64,000 bases of DNA from Paraburkholderia dinghuensis (GTDB lineage: Bacteria; Pseudomonadota; Gammaproteobacteria; Burkholderiales; Burkholderiaceae): assembly GCF_003837865.1 (NCBI RefSeq), contig NZ_RQIS01000014.1, positions 62,001 to 126,000 on the forward strand, written 5' to 3'. Shown in pieces: positions 16,804 through 25,255 of the stretch. A model generated the notes under the pieces. That model was not told where the DNA came from. It saw only the letters and a program-made list of their open reading frames with translations, and searched no databases. Numbering within the stretch: the first letter of the stretch is position 1; each line of letters starts with the position of its first letter. A program made the position numbers and the translations under genes.

Positions 16804-17826
16804 CTATCCGCGCGGATGATGCCGCGCGTGCAGCGACTTCAGGCGTTCGCGCGCGACGTGCGTGTAGATCTGCGTCGTCGATATATCGCTGTGGCCGAGC
16901 AGCAGTTGCACCACGCGCAGGTCCGCGCCGTGATTGAGCAGGTGCGTCGCGAACGCATGGCGCAGCGTGTGCGGCGAGAGCGGCGCATGCACGCCCGCCG
17001 CCGCCGCGTGGCGCTTGATGATGTGCCAGAACTGCTGGCGCGTCATGCCTTCGGCACGCGCGGTCACGAACAGCGCATCGGTGGTGCGCGCGCCGAGCAG
17101 CGCAGGCCGCGACGCGCGCAGATAGCGTTCGATCCACGCGTGCGCCTCCTCGCCGAACGGAATCAGGCGCTCCTTCGCGCCCTTGCCGAGCACGCGCACG
17201 ACGCCTTCGTTGAGGCCGACCTCGACGGTCTTGAGCGTCACGAGCTCGGTGACGCGCAGCCCGCTCGCGTACATCAGTTCGAGCATCGTGCGGTCGCGCA
17301 GGCCGAGCGGCGTAGCGACATCGGGCGCGCCGAGCAGCGCCTCGACCTGCGCTTCGCTCAGCGTCGACGGGAAACGCGGCGCCTGTTTCGCGGAGCGGAT
17401 GCGTACGGTCGGATCGGCATGCACGCGCTGTTCGCGCAGCGCCCAGCCGTAATAGCGGCGAAACACCGAAAGCCGCCGGTTCGCCGAGGTCGACTTGTCT
17501 TGCTTGCGGCACGCGCTGTAGGCATGGAAATCGTCTTCGCGCGTGGCGTCGAGTGCGAGCGCGCGCTCGCGCGCGAGCCAGGCCGCGAAGAGACGAAGAT
17601 CGCGCCGGTAAGCGTCGAGTGTGTTGCGCGAGAGGCCATGTTCGAGCCACATCGCGTCGCAGAATGTGTCGATCGACAGCAGGCTCGCGGAAAGCGCGCC
17701 GGAGGCTTCGGGGGTTAAGGGCTCGGGTTCATCGCCGGCCGGGAGCGCCGGTGCATCGGACTCGCGCCCGGCAAGCGCGCCGTCATCGCCGGCCGGCCCG
17801 GCCTGCGGGGTCGCGAGCGTCGTCAT
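16804..17826 (-). CDS. xerD: Site-specific tyrosine recombinase XerD
   Basis: XerD, with XerC, resolves chromosome dimers at dif. The 340-residue protein has an N-terminal SAM-like core-binding domain (about 48-135) and a catalytic domain with all six active-site residues: R191 (SGLRVTELV), K215 (GKGAKERLIP), H286 and R289 (PHTLRHAFATHLL), H312 (LGHSDISTT) and the nucleophile Y321 (QIYTHVARERLK). The first 45 residues are an acidic, proline-rich extension absent from E. coli XerD. The start ATG overlaps the ogt stop by four bases, so translation is coupled. Its setting in core genes and the complete C-terminus argue for the housekeeping recombinase and not a phage integrase. Confidence 0.94.
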   Translation of the reverse strand: MTTLATPQAGPAGDDGALAGRESDAPALPAGDEPEPLTPEASGALSASLLSIDTFCDAMWLEHGLSRNTLDAYRRDLRLFAAWLARERALALDATREDDFHAYSACRKQDKSTSANRRLSVFRRYYGWALREQRVHADPTVRIRSAKQAPRFPSTLSEAQVEALLGAPDVATPLGLRDRTMLELMYASGLRVTELVTLKTVEVGLNEGVVRVLGKGAKERLIPFGEEAHAWIERYLRASRPALLGARTTDALFVTARAEGMTRQQFWHIIKRHAAAAGVHAPLSPHTLRHAFATHLLNHGADLRVVQLLLGHSDISTTQIYTHVARERLKSLHARHHPRG

Positions 17827-18296
17827 CGGATGGGCACGCCTTCGTGCGCGAGCAGCCAGCGCTTCACGTCGCGAAAGAAGCCGTCGCCGCCATGATGCGC
17901 GAAGCCGCCGATGCCACTCGCGGACACCACGCGGTGACACGGAATCACGATCGGAAAGCGGTTCGAACCGCACGCCTGGCCGACCGCGCGTGCCGACTCG
18001 CTGCCGATGCGCCTCGCCAGTTCGCCATAGGTGAGCACGTCGCCCGTTTCGATGTCGCAGATGCCTTGCCACACGCGCCGCTGGAACGGCGTGCCGAGCG
18101 CGGCGAGCGGGAGGTCGAAGCCCGCGGACGCGCTCTCGAAATATCGCTCGATCTGCTGTGCCGCGCGCGCCGCGAGTGCGCAATCGGGCTGCAGGCTCGC
18201 AGTCGATTCGGGCAGATAGACGATCTCGCGCACGGCCTCGCCACCGGTGCGGATGCCGACCTTGCCGAACGGCGCGTCGATTACTGCGTTGAACAT
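17823..18296 (-). CDS. ogt: Methylated-DNA--[protein]-cysteine S-methyltransferase
   Basis: This suicide repair protein removes methyl groups from O6-methylguanine. It has 157 residues with the acceptor-cysteine motif FPIVIPCHRVVSASG and the DNA-binding helix GDVLTYGELARRIG; no Ada regulatory domain is present, so this is the Ogt/MGMT type. AGGAGG lies five bases before the ATG at 18296, so the start is certain and the longer frame to 18344 runs into the repeat element. The upstream leader is a set of palindromic tandem repeats at 18306-18416. It is coupled to xerD by a 4-base overlap. Confidence 0.94.
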   Translation of the reverse strand: MFNAVIDAPFGKVGIRTGGEAVREIVYLPESTASLQPDCALAARAAQQIERYFESASAGFDLPLAALGTPFQRRVWQGICDIETGDVLTYGELARRIGSESARAVGQACGSNRFPIVIPCHRVVSASGIGGFAHHGGDGFFRDVKRWLLAHEGVPIR

Positions 18297-18305
18297 GGTT
18301 GCCTC

Positions 18306-18416
18306 CTGTCGATCAGAGTTAGCGCTTACTCTGATCCCATGCAAAGCTGTCGATCAGAAATAGCGCTTACTCAGGCCCCATGCAGAGCACTTATTCTGAT
18401 CCCGTGCAAAGCTGTC
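18306..18416 (-). repeat. Three imperfect tandem copies of a palindromic leader element upstream of ogt
   Basis: The unit is about 41 bases. The copy next to ogt contains a perfect inverted repeat GATCAGAGT-TAGCGCTT-ACTCTGATC at 18311-18336. A second copy starts at 18352 and a truncated third near 18389, each followed by a version of CCCATGCAAAGCTGTC. Read in the ogt direction, the nearest copy gives TAAGCGCTAACTCTG, then ATCGACAGGAGG and the ATG. The same 15 bases in the same position relative to a start occur before cfa (27253-27267). There are no cas genes and the copies are contiguous, so this is not a CRISPR array. Confidence 0.8.
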
Positions 18417-18459
18417 TGCGCCGCGGCGCGCCTCGCGCGCGGCTCTCGCGTTCGCTACT

Positions 18460-19926
18460 TTACGCTGCCTCGAGCGCCCATCGCACATGCTCACGGACGA
18501 GCACCGATTCGTCGTGCTCGCGCGAACGCAGCGCCGCGACGATGGCGGCGCGGGCGGTGTCGTCGAGCGCGCGGTCCGCGCGCAAAGCACGATTGTGCAA
18601 TGCGCTACCCTGCGCAGCGCTTTCGTGAATTTCGCGTCCCCGCATGGCCGCGTCGGAACGCGGTGCGCGCAATGCATTGCCCATCGCGACCGCGATGTTG
18701 CGCGACCAGCACTCATAGCCGATGCGCCGGATCGCGCTGCCCTGCATACGCTCGTCGAACTCCTTTGCGCTCCAGCCGAACAGCTCGACGAGCGTCGCGC
18801 GATCGAGCCCGTGACGCGCATCGAAGTCGGCGACCGGCGCCGCCTGCGCAAACTTGTTCCACGGGCACACGAGCTGGCAGTCGTCGCAGCCATACACGCG
18901 ATTGCCGATCAGCTCGCGCAATTCGAGGGGAATGCTGCCCTTCAATTCGATCGTCAGATACGAAATGCAGCGGCGCGCGTCCACGCGATACGGCGCAGTA
19001 ATCGCGCCGGTCGGGCACGCAGCGATGCAACGTGTGCAGCTGCCGCAATGCGCCCCAGCCGTTTCGGGAACGTTCGCGGCCGACTCGGCCGGATCGTCAG
19101 CGTCGGTGGGAAGGGGCAGATCGACGTAGATCTCGCCGAGGAAGAAGAGCGAGCCCGCGTCGCGCTGCAAAAGCAACGTGTGCTTGCCGCGCCAGCCGAC
19201 GCCCGCCTTCTGCGCCAGCTCCACTTCGAGCACCGGTGCCGAATCGGTGAACACGCGATGTCCGTAAGCGCCGATCTCACCCTCGATGCGCTCCGCGAGC
19301 TGCTGCAAACGGGCACGCAGCACCTTGTGATAGTCGCGCCCGCGTGCGTAGATCGAGACGATGGCCGCCTGCGGGTCCGCGAGACGCGCGCGCTCGCGAG
19401 CGCGCCAGTCGCCATGGGTGCTTTCGCGCGGCGTGCCGGCGTTGCGCGAGGCCGCATCGACGGCGTCCTGCGGCTCGTTTTCGGGCGGCAAACCCTGCAC
19501 CGTAGCCGCATCAGGCGAAAGCACCGCAGCCGGCAAATAGGCCATGCGCACGGTGATGACGCGTCGCGTACCGGCCACAAGCTCGGGGGGCCGCGCGCGT
19601 TTCATCCCATGTTTGGCCATATAATCCATCTCGCCGTGGCAGCCCGCTTCGAGCCACGCGGCGAGGCCCGCTTCGGCATGCGACAGGTCGGTGTCACTGA
19701 TGCCGATTGCACCGAACCCCAGTTCGCGCCCCCATGTCCGGATGCGCGTCGCAAGCGCGGCGAGCGCAGCCGCATCGAGCGGTACCGAAGACGACGAATG
19801 CGACGGATCGCTCGCGCGCGGCTCGCACGGCGACGTTGCGGCCTGTGCCGCATCGGATGCAGGGCCTGCGGCGTCCGCCAGGGCGTGCGCAGGGCTTGAG
19901 GAGGAAGGCGAGGGACTGCGGTTCAT
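18460..19926 (-). CDS. queG: Epoxyqueuosine reductase
   Basis: This cobalamin and iron-sulfur enzyme makes the last step of queuosine synthesis in tRNA. The 488-residue protein has both 4Fe-4S motifs: CGSCTRCIAACPTGAI and the second cluster in CDDCQLVCPWNKFAQ. Other family blocks are YMAKHGMKRARPPELV, SIYARGRDYHKVLRARL and GWRGKHTLLLQRDAGS. It is about 100 residues longer than E. coli QueG: an N-terminal alanine/serine-rich 50 residues and an insertion of about 45 residues around position 140-185 (PDAATVQGLPPENEPQDAV onward). It is divergent from tsaE with only 17 bases between starts, so the two promoters must overlap the coding ends. Confidence 0.95.
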   Translation of the reverse strand: MNRSPSPSSSSPAHALADAAGPASDAAQAATSPCEPRASDPSHSSSSVPLDAAALAALATRIRTWGRELGFGAIGISDTDLSHAEAGLAAWLEAGCHGEMDYMAKHGMKRARPPELVAGTRRVITVRMAYLPAAVLSPDAATVQGLPPENEPQDAVDAASRNAGTPRESTHGDWRARERARLADPQAAIVSIYARGRDYHKVLRARLQQLAERIEGEIGAYGHRVFTDSAPVLEVELAQKAGVGWRGKHTLLLQRDAGSLFFLGEIYVDLPLPTDADDPAESAANVPETAGAHCGSCTRCIAACPTGAITAPYRVDARRCISYLTIELKGSIPLELRELIGNRVYGCDDCQLVCPWNKFAQAAPVADFDARHGLDRATLVELFGWSAKEFDERMQGSAIRRIGYECWSRNIAVAMGNALRAPRSDAAMRGREIHESAAQGSALHNRALRADRALDDTARAAIVAALRSREHDESVLVREHVRWALEAA

Positions 19927-19943
19927 TACGTCATTTTACGAGA

Positions 19944-20531
19944 ATGTCCCTTACGTCCGTCATGCCCGGTCAAGAACAAGAGTCGCATCCGCTTGCCGCG
20001 ATCCTGCTCGAACGCAGCTTCGAACTGCCGGACGAGGCGGCCACGGACGCGTTCGGCGCGCGCTTTGCCCGCGCGCTCGAAGCCTGTCGCGCGCAATGCA
20101 TGCAAGCCGCGCAAACGCCACAGACAACGCCCTTTCACGGCCTGCACGTCCAGTTGCTGGGCGACCTCGGCGCGGGCAAGACCTCACTCGTGCGCGCAAC
20201 GCTGCGCGCACTCGGCCACGCGGGACGCGTGCGCAGCCCCACCTATACGCTCGTCGAGCCGTACACGGTCGAGACGGCGAACGGGGCGCTCCAGCTCTAT
20301 CACTTCGATCTGTACCGGTTCAGCGATCCGGCTGAATGGGCCGACGCCGGCTTTCGCGAATACTTCGCGGGCGGCGCGGTGTGTCTCGTCGAATGGCCGC
20401 AACGCGCGGGCGGCCTGCTCGGCGTGCCGGACCTCGTGTTTTCGCTCGAACCTGGGGAACAAGGCGAGGGCCGCGTGCTCACCGCCTACGCATACAGCGC
20501 ATCAGGAAAGGCATGTCTAGAAAGATGTTAA
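19944..20531 (+). CDS. tsaE: tRNA threonylcarbamoyladenosine biosynthesis ATPase TsaE
   Basis: The ATPase partner of TsaB-TsaD in making the t6A37 modification of tRNA. The 195-residue protein has the Walker A motif LGDLGAGKTSLVRATL, followed by SPTYTLVEPY and LYHFDLYRFSDPAEW, which define the family. There is an N-terminal extension of about 40 residues relative to E. coli. Starts at 19944 and 19962 are both possible; neither has a strong ribosome-binding site. Its 3' end overlaps amiC by 19 bases; tsaE-amiC is a common pair in proteobacteria. Confidence 0.92.
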   Translation: MSLTSVMPGQEQESHPLAAILLERSFELPDEAATDAFGARFARALEACRAQCMQAAQTPQTTPFHGLHVQLLGDLGAGKTSLVRATLRALGHAGRVRSPTYTLVEPYTVETANGALQLYHFDLYRFSDPAEWADAGFREYFAGGAVCLVEWPQRAGGLLGVPDLVFSLEPGEQGEGRVLTAYAYSASGKACLERC

Positions 20532-22081
20532 TCAAACCGTTCCGCTCGATCGAATCGGCCGCCTCAGCCACGCACAACTGGCGGCGCCGGCAGATCCTGA
20601 AGGCGGGCGCGTCCACGCTGGTGCTCGGCCTCGCGGCGCCGCGCCTCGCATTGGCGGCGTCGGTGATCGGTGTGCGCGTGTGGCCCGCGCGCGATTACAC
20701 GCGCGTCACGATCGAATCGGACCAGCCGCTTGCGACCACGCAGCAGATGCTCAAGGCCCCGGATCGTCTCGTCGTGGATCTCAACGGTCTCGACCTCGAC
20801 GACGCCCTCAAAAACCTCGTCTCGAAGATCACGCCGAACGATCCGCAGATCCAGGCCGTGCGCGTCGGCCAGAATCAGCCGCACGTCGTGCGCATGGTGT
20901 TCGACCTCAAGGGCTCGGTGAAACCGCAGGTGTTCGCGCTGCAGCCGGTGGGCTCGTACCGGTACCGGCTCGTGTTCGACCTGTACCCTGCCGTTGCGCC
21001 CGATCCGCTGATGGACCTGATCGCGCAGACCGAGAAGAAGCAGCAGCAACTCGAAGCGAACGAGGCGCTACGCCACGACGTGCCGCCGTCGACGCTCGCG
21101 GGCCCCTCGGCAGCGCCGAACGCGCCGGGCGCCGACAACAGCGACGCATTCTTCCAGCGCTACGCGCAGAGCGACGATCAGAACACGCCCGCCACGTCCG
21201 GCGCGCCCGCGAATCCGGCCGCGCCGCGTCCCGCGCCGGCTGCGCCCCCGGTCATCGCACAACGCGCGCCGAAGTCCGCACCGAAAGCGCCTGCGCTTGC
21301 GCAGAACGACAGCGGCAGCAGCGACGACAGTTACGGCTTCGTCGCGCCGAAGCCGGATAAGGGCGGCACGCTACGTCTGTTGACGGTCGCGATCGACCCC
21401 GGCCACGGCGGCGAAGATCCAGGCGCGATCGGTAGCGCGGGTACGTATGAAAAACACGTCGCGCTCGACATCGCGAAGAAGCTGCGCGCGAAGATCGACG
21501 CGCAACCCAACATGCGCGCGATGATGACGCGCGACGCCGATTTCTTCGTCCCGCTCAACGTACGCGTGCAGAAGGCGCGGCGCGTCGGCGCGGACCTCTT
21601 CGTGTCGATCCACGCCGATGCGTTCACGACGCCGGAGGCACGCGGCTCGTCGGTGTTCGCGCTGTCCGACCACGGCGCGTCGAGCGCCGCGGCGCGCTGG
21701 ATGGCGAACAAGGAAAACTCGTCGGACCTGATCGGCGGCATCAACATCAAGACCGCCGATGCCGCCGTGAACCGCGCGCTCTTCGACATGTCGACGACGG
21801 CGCAGATCCGCGATTCGCTGCGCTATGGAAACTTCGTGCTCAACGAAGTCAGTGAGATCAACAAGCTGCACAAGGGCTCGGTCGAGCAGGCGGGATTTGC
21901 GGTGCTCAAAGCGCCCGATATTCCGTCGATCCTTGTCGAGACCGCATTCATCAGCAACCCGGAAGAAGAGCAGAAGCTCAACGACGACGCATATCGCGAC
22001 AAGATGGCGAACGCGATACTCAAGGGCATCAGGCGCTATTTCGCGGCGAATCCGCCGCTTGCGAAGAATCGCATGACGTGA
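20513..22081 (+). CDS. amiC: N-acetylmuramoyl-L-alanine amidase, AmiC type
   Basis: This periplasmic zinc amidase cleaves septal peptidoglycan to separate daughter cells. The 522-residue protein begins with a twin-arginine signal (RRRQILKAGASTLVLGLA, cleavage after ALA near 48), then an AMIN domain (about 50-170) for septal targeting, a long Pro/Ala/Asn-rich linker (about 190-280), and the Amidase_3 domain with zinc ligands in DPGHGGEDPGA, GTYEKHVALD and SIHADAF and the catalytic glutamate in ETAFISNPEEE. The start at 20513, inside tsaE, is preceded by AGGAAAGG. It is followed by a strong terminator at 22131. Confidence 0.95.
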   Translation: MSRKMLIKPFRSIESAASATHNWRRRQILKAGASTLVLGLAAPRLALAASVIGVRVWPARDYTRVTIESDQPLATTQQMLKAPDRLVVDLNGLDLDDALKNLVSKITPNDPQIQAVRVGQNQPHVVRMVFDLKGSVKPQVFALQPVGSYRYRLVFDLYPAVAPDPLMDLIAQTEKKQQQLEANEALRHDVPPSTLAGPSAAPNAPGADNSDAFFQRYAQSDDQNTPATSGAPANPAAPRPAPAAPPVIAQRAPKSAPKAPALAQNDSGSSDDSYGFVAPKPDKGGTLRLLTVAIDPGHGGEDPGAIGSAGTYEKHVALDIAKKLRAKIDAQPNMRAMMTRDADFFVPLNVRVQKARRVGADLFVSIHADAFTTPEARGSSVFALSDHGASSAAARWMANKENSSDLIGGINIKTADAAVNRALFDMSTTAQIRDSLRYGNFVLNEVSEINKLHKGSVEQAGFAVLKAPDIPSILVETAFISNPEEEQKLNDDAYRDKMANAILKGIRRYFAANPPLAKNRMT

Positions 22082-22130
22082 GGGGCGAGGCGCGTTTCAG
22101 CGTGCGCCCTGCCACGTCATGCACCCTGCC

Positions 22131-22163
22131 CGCCGCGCGGCCTTGATGGCGCGCGGCGTTTTT
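22131..22163 (+). terminator. Intrinsic terminator of tsaE-amiC
   Basis: Stem CGCCGCGCGGCC / GGCGCGCGGCG around the loop TTGAT, followed by TTTTT, 49 bases after the amiC stop. Confidence 0.85.
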
Positions 22164-22212
22164 CCTGGTGTGATACCGCCGCGCTCACCTCACCGCGCGT
22201 GCACGAACACGC

Positions 22213-23109
22213 TCATCGCGCGGCCGCGAAGCGCTGCCGAACCCAGCCGCCGAACACATTCACGAAGAGTCCGCCCATCACCAATGCGGCGCCGCCGATC
22301 TCGGCCACAGTGAGACGCTCGCCGAGCGTGAGTGAGGCCGTAGCGAGCCCGATGATCGGCACGAGCAGCGAGAACGGCGCGACCTGGCTCGCGGGATATC
22401 TGGAGAGCAGGCGTCCCCAGAGGCTGTAGCCGAGCAGCGTCGCAACGAACGCGAGATAAACGATCGCGAGCACCGACTGCATCCCGATCCCCTCCAGCGC
22501 GCCCGCAATGCGCTGCGGCCCCTCGACGAAATACGACAGGACGAGAAACGGTATCGGCGGAATCAGACTCGCCCACACGACGAGCCCCACCAGATCGACC
22601 CGCCCCACTTTCTTCATGGCAATGTTGCCGAGCGCCCACATGGCGGAGGCGCAAAGCGTGAGCGCGAAACCCATGAGTGTCATGGCCTGCGCGCCGCCGC
22701 CCGCGGTCGACTGCATGCCGATCAGCGCGAGGCCGAGTGCCGCGATCAGGAGGCCGATCACGTTCGGCGCATGAAAGCGCTCGTGCAGAAAGAGCGCCGC
22801 GAAGCCGAGCGTGAAGAACGCCTGCGCCTGGAGCACGACCGAGGCGAGCCCGGCCGGCATGCCCACGGACATCGCGTAAAAGAGAAAGACGAATTGGCCG
22901 AATGAGATCGTCACTCCGTAGGCGAGCAACCATTTCAGCGGGATTTTCGGGCGCTTGACGAACAGCACGGCCGGAAAGGCCGCCAGCATAAAGCGCAGCG
23001 CACCGAGCAGCATCGGCGGCACGCCGTGCAGACCCACCTTGATCACCACGAAATTCACGCCCCACGCCAGCACGACTACCAGCGCCAGCAACAGATCCTT
23101 TGGCGACAT
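22213..23109 (-). CDS. DMT-superfamily (EamA) transporter
   Basis: This 298-residue inner-membrane protein has ten predicted helices in two EamA repeats. The first starts LLLALVVVLAWGVNFVVIKV, the second around MGFALTLCASAMWALGNIAM. The length and the motifs NFVVIKVGLHG and LLVPIIGLATASLTLGERL are close to the EamA/YdeD type, which in E. coli exports cysteine and O-acetylserine; the substrate here is only an inference. The start at 23109 was chosen for GTGGAG seven bases upstream, in preference to the frame start at 23121. It is convergent with amiC. Confidence 0.88.
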   Translation of the reverse strand: MSPKDLLLALVVVLAWGVNFVVIKVGLHGVPPMLLGALRFMLAAFPAVLFVKRPKIPLKWLLAYGVTISFGQFVFLFYAMSVGMPAGLASVVLQAQAFFTLGFAALFLHERFHAPNVIGLLIAALGLALIGMQSTAGGGAQAMTLMGFALTLCASAMWALGNIAMKKVGRVDLVGLVVWASLIPPIPFLVLSYFVEGPQRIAGALEGIGMQSVLAIVYLAFVATLLGYSLWGRLLSRYPASQVAPFSLLVPIIGLATASLTLGERLTVAEIGGAALVMGGLFVNVFGGWVRQRFAAAR

Positions 23110-23344
23110 CGTCCACTCCACGTCGATTTTTTTTTGAGCCTACGAGTGTACCGGCAGCCGCGCGCTCGTGCAGCGCCTCACCCGGACGGGCGCTAGAATG
23201 AGGGCTCGCCTGCGAGGCCGCCGCAACGGGTTGCGCGGCCTCACCCGGCAAGCCGTACTCGCCCGCGCCGGCCGCGCATACAGCCGCACATGGAGTCGCG
23301 CGTTTGGCCCGTTTCCGTGCCGTCCGACCCTCAAGAGAGCATTC

Positions 23345-24226
23345 ATGTCCTCAGCGATCAAAGCGGTCCTCAAGCCCCATACGCGCGACATCGGCAACCT
23401 GCTCGTGCGGCGTGTGCTGCCTGCGCTCGCCGCGCGCCTTGTCGGCCCGTTTATCTTCTTCGATCACATGGGCCCCGCCACGCTCGAACCGGGCTCGGGC
23501 GTCAACGTGCGTCCGCATCCGCACATCGGCCTCGCCACCGTCACGTATCTCTTCGACGGCTCGCTCATGCACCGCGACAGCCTCGGCTCGAAGCAGAAGA
23601 TCGTCCCCGGCGACGTGAACTGGATGACCGCGGGTCGCGGCATCGTCCACTCCGAGCGCACGCCCGAGGAAGATCTTCCGAAAAGCTTGACCATGCACGG
23701 CATCCAGACCTGGGTGGCGCTTCCGCTCGATCATGAGGATACGGACCCGTCGTTCTTCCATCACGCAGCCGAAACGCTCCCGCAAATCGAACGCAATGGC
23801 GTGACGATGCGTGTCATCGCAGGTACCGCGTTCGGCAAGACTTCACCCGTCGAGACCTTTTCGGGCACGCTCTACGTCGCAGCCGCGTTCGCGCCGGGCG
23901 GCGCCATCGCGCTCGACGCGGAGCACGAGGAACGCGGCGTGTATCTCGTGGACGGCGATCTGTCGATCGACGGCACACCGCTCGATACCGCGACGATGGC
24001 CGTCCTCGTGCCCGGCGAAACCGTCACGCTCGCGAGCGACAAGGGGGCACGCGTGATGCTGCTCGGCGGCGAGAAACTGGCGGGCGAGCGCTTTATCGAG
24101 TGGAACTTCGTGTCGAGTTCGCGCGAGAAGATCGAAGCCGCGAAGGCCGCGTGGATGCGCCAGGAAATGGGACAAGTCCCCGGCGAAACCGAATGGATTC
24201 CGCTGCCGGAGAAAAAACCGCAATAG
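23345..24226 (+). CDS. Pirin family protein
   Basis: This 293-residue bicupin protein has the pirin signature with metal-binding histidines in the first cupin: VRPHPHIGLATVTYLFDG with a following HRDSLGSKQ, and TAGRGIVHSERTPEE. Bacterial pirins are cytosolic metalloproteins; some (YhhW) oxidise quercetin, others modulate pyruvate dehydrogenase. Which applies here cannot be read. AAGAGAG precedes the ATG at 23345. It lies 86 bases upstream of cnoX on the same strand with no terminator between. Confidence 0.92.
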   Translation: MSSAIKAVLKPHTRDIGNLLVRRVLPALAARLVGPFIFFDHMGPATLEPGSGVNVRPHPHIGLATVTYLFDGSLMHRDSLGSKQKIVPGDVNWMTAGRGIVHSERTPEEDLPKSLTMHGIQTWVALPLDHEDTDPSFFHHAAETLPQIERNGVTMRVIAGTAFGKTSPVETFSGTLYVAAAFAPGGAIALDAEHEERGVYLVDGDLSIDGTPLDTATMAVLVPGETVTLASDKGARVMLLGGEKLAGERFIEWNFVSSSREKIEAAKAAWMRQEMGQVPGETEWIPLPEKKPQ

Positions 24227-24312
24227 AGGACTGGACACCCCGGCCGCCGGATTGAACTCGTGAGTTTCGTCCCCAAATCATGCCGCGACAGACCAAACCC
24301 TACGAGGACGCA

Positions 24313-25161
24313 ATGGACACCACACTGGCCACTTTTGAAAAGGACGTGATCGAAGCGTCGACGCTCGCGCCCGTGCTGATCGACTTCTGGGCGCCGTGGT
24401 GCGGCCCGTGCAAGACGCTCGGGCCGATGCTCGAAAAGCTCGAAGCCGAATACGCGGGCAAGTGGAAGCTCGCGAAGGTGAACGTCGACGAAAACCAGGA
24501 GCTCGCCGCACACTTCCAGGTGCGCAGCATTCCGCACGTCGTCGCGTTCGTCGATGGACAGCCCGTCGACCAGTTCATCGGGGTGCTGCCCGAAGGCCAG
24601 TTGCGCCAGTTCATCGACGGCCTGATTCCCGACGTCGCCCAAACCGAGCGCAACGCGGCCCAGGAAGCGCTCGCCGAGGGCCGTCGCGAAGAGGCTTATG
24701 AGGCGCTGCAGGCCGCGCTCGCCTACGATCCGGGATTCGACGACGCGCGCATGGACCTGATCGAGATGCTGCTCGCCGACAACCGCACCGACGAAGCGCG
24801 CAACGAAGTCGACCTGCTCTCGCCGAAGACCACGCAGGGCGTCGATCCGCGCTTCAACGCGATCAAGACACGCCTCGAGGCGCTCGACGCCGCCGCGGAC
24901 CTGCCGCCCACCGACGCGCTCGAAGCGCAGGTGGCCGCACATCCCGAGGATCTGGAAGCGCGCTTCGACCTGGCGAACGCCCTGATCGCGCGTCGCAAGT
25001 ATGCAGAGGCGCTCGAGCATCTATTGGAAATCGTGAAGCACGACCGCACGTTCCGCGACGATATCGGCCGCAAGACGATGCTTTCGGTGTTCGATCTCGC
25101 CGCGCATCAACCGCAGCTCGTGAGCGAGTGGCGACGCAAGCTGAGCATGACGCTGAACTGA
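24313..25161 (+). CDS. cnoX: Co-chaperone CnoX (YbbN): thioredoxin-like plus TPR
   Basis: The 282-residue protein has an N-terminal thioredoxin domain (1-105) with active site WAPWCGPCK and cis-proline in RSIPHVVAF, followed by tetratricopeptide-like helices in the C-terminal half. CnoX binds chlorine- or heat-damaged proteins and hands them to GroEL and DnaK. E. coli CnoX lacks the CxxC pair (SQHC), whereas here CGPC is intact, so real disulfide chemistry is possible. The start at 24313 has GAGG upstream; the frame extends to 24280 without support. It is followed by a bidirectional terminator. Confidence 0.9.
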   Translation: MDTTLATFEKDVIEASTLAPVLIDFWAPWCGPCKTLGPMLEKLEAEYAGKWKLAKVNVDENQELAAHFQVRSIPHVVAFVDGQPVDQFIGVLPEGQLRQFIDGLIPDVAQTERNAAQEALAEGRREEAYEALQAALAYDPGFDDARMDLIEMLLADNRTDEARNEVDLLSPKTTQGVDPRFNAIKTRLEALDAAADLPPTDALEAQVAAHPEDLEARFDLANALIARRKYAEALEHLLEIVKHDRTFRDDIGRKTMLSVFDLAAHQPQLVSEWRRKLSMTLN

Positions 25162-25192
25162 TACGACGCCGCACGACGCGCCAGCCGAAACG

Positions 25193-25228
25193 AAAAACGC
25201 ACGGTCCTCATGGACCGTGCGTTTTTTT
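25193..25228. terminator. Bidirectional terminator between cnoX and tcdA
   Basis: Stem ACGCACGGTCC / GGACCGTGCGT with loop TCAT, an A-run on the left and seven T on the right. It lies 31 bases after the cnoX stop and 28 bases beyond the tcdA stop on the other strand, serving both. Confidence 0.88.
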
Positions 25229-25255
25229 ATGCACGAAAGCGCACCGCGCCGAAGT

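Noticed and set aside
16241..17650. A single 469-codon frame seeming to fuse XerD-region sequence with YbaK
   Set aside because: Only the last 163 codons (from ATG 16732) are YbaK; the rest is xerD read in another frame. It is not a gene fusion.
16804..17826. Tyrosine recombinase as a sign of an integrated element
   Set aside because: All neighbours are core genes, the protein is a complete XerD, and there is no att-like repeat or tRNA nearby.
18306..18416. Tandem repeats near ogt as a CRISPR array
   Set aside because: Copies are contiguous, diverged, contain start/Shine-Dalgarno signals and there are no cas genes.
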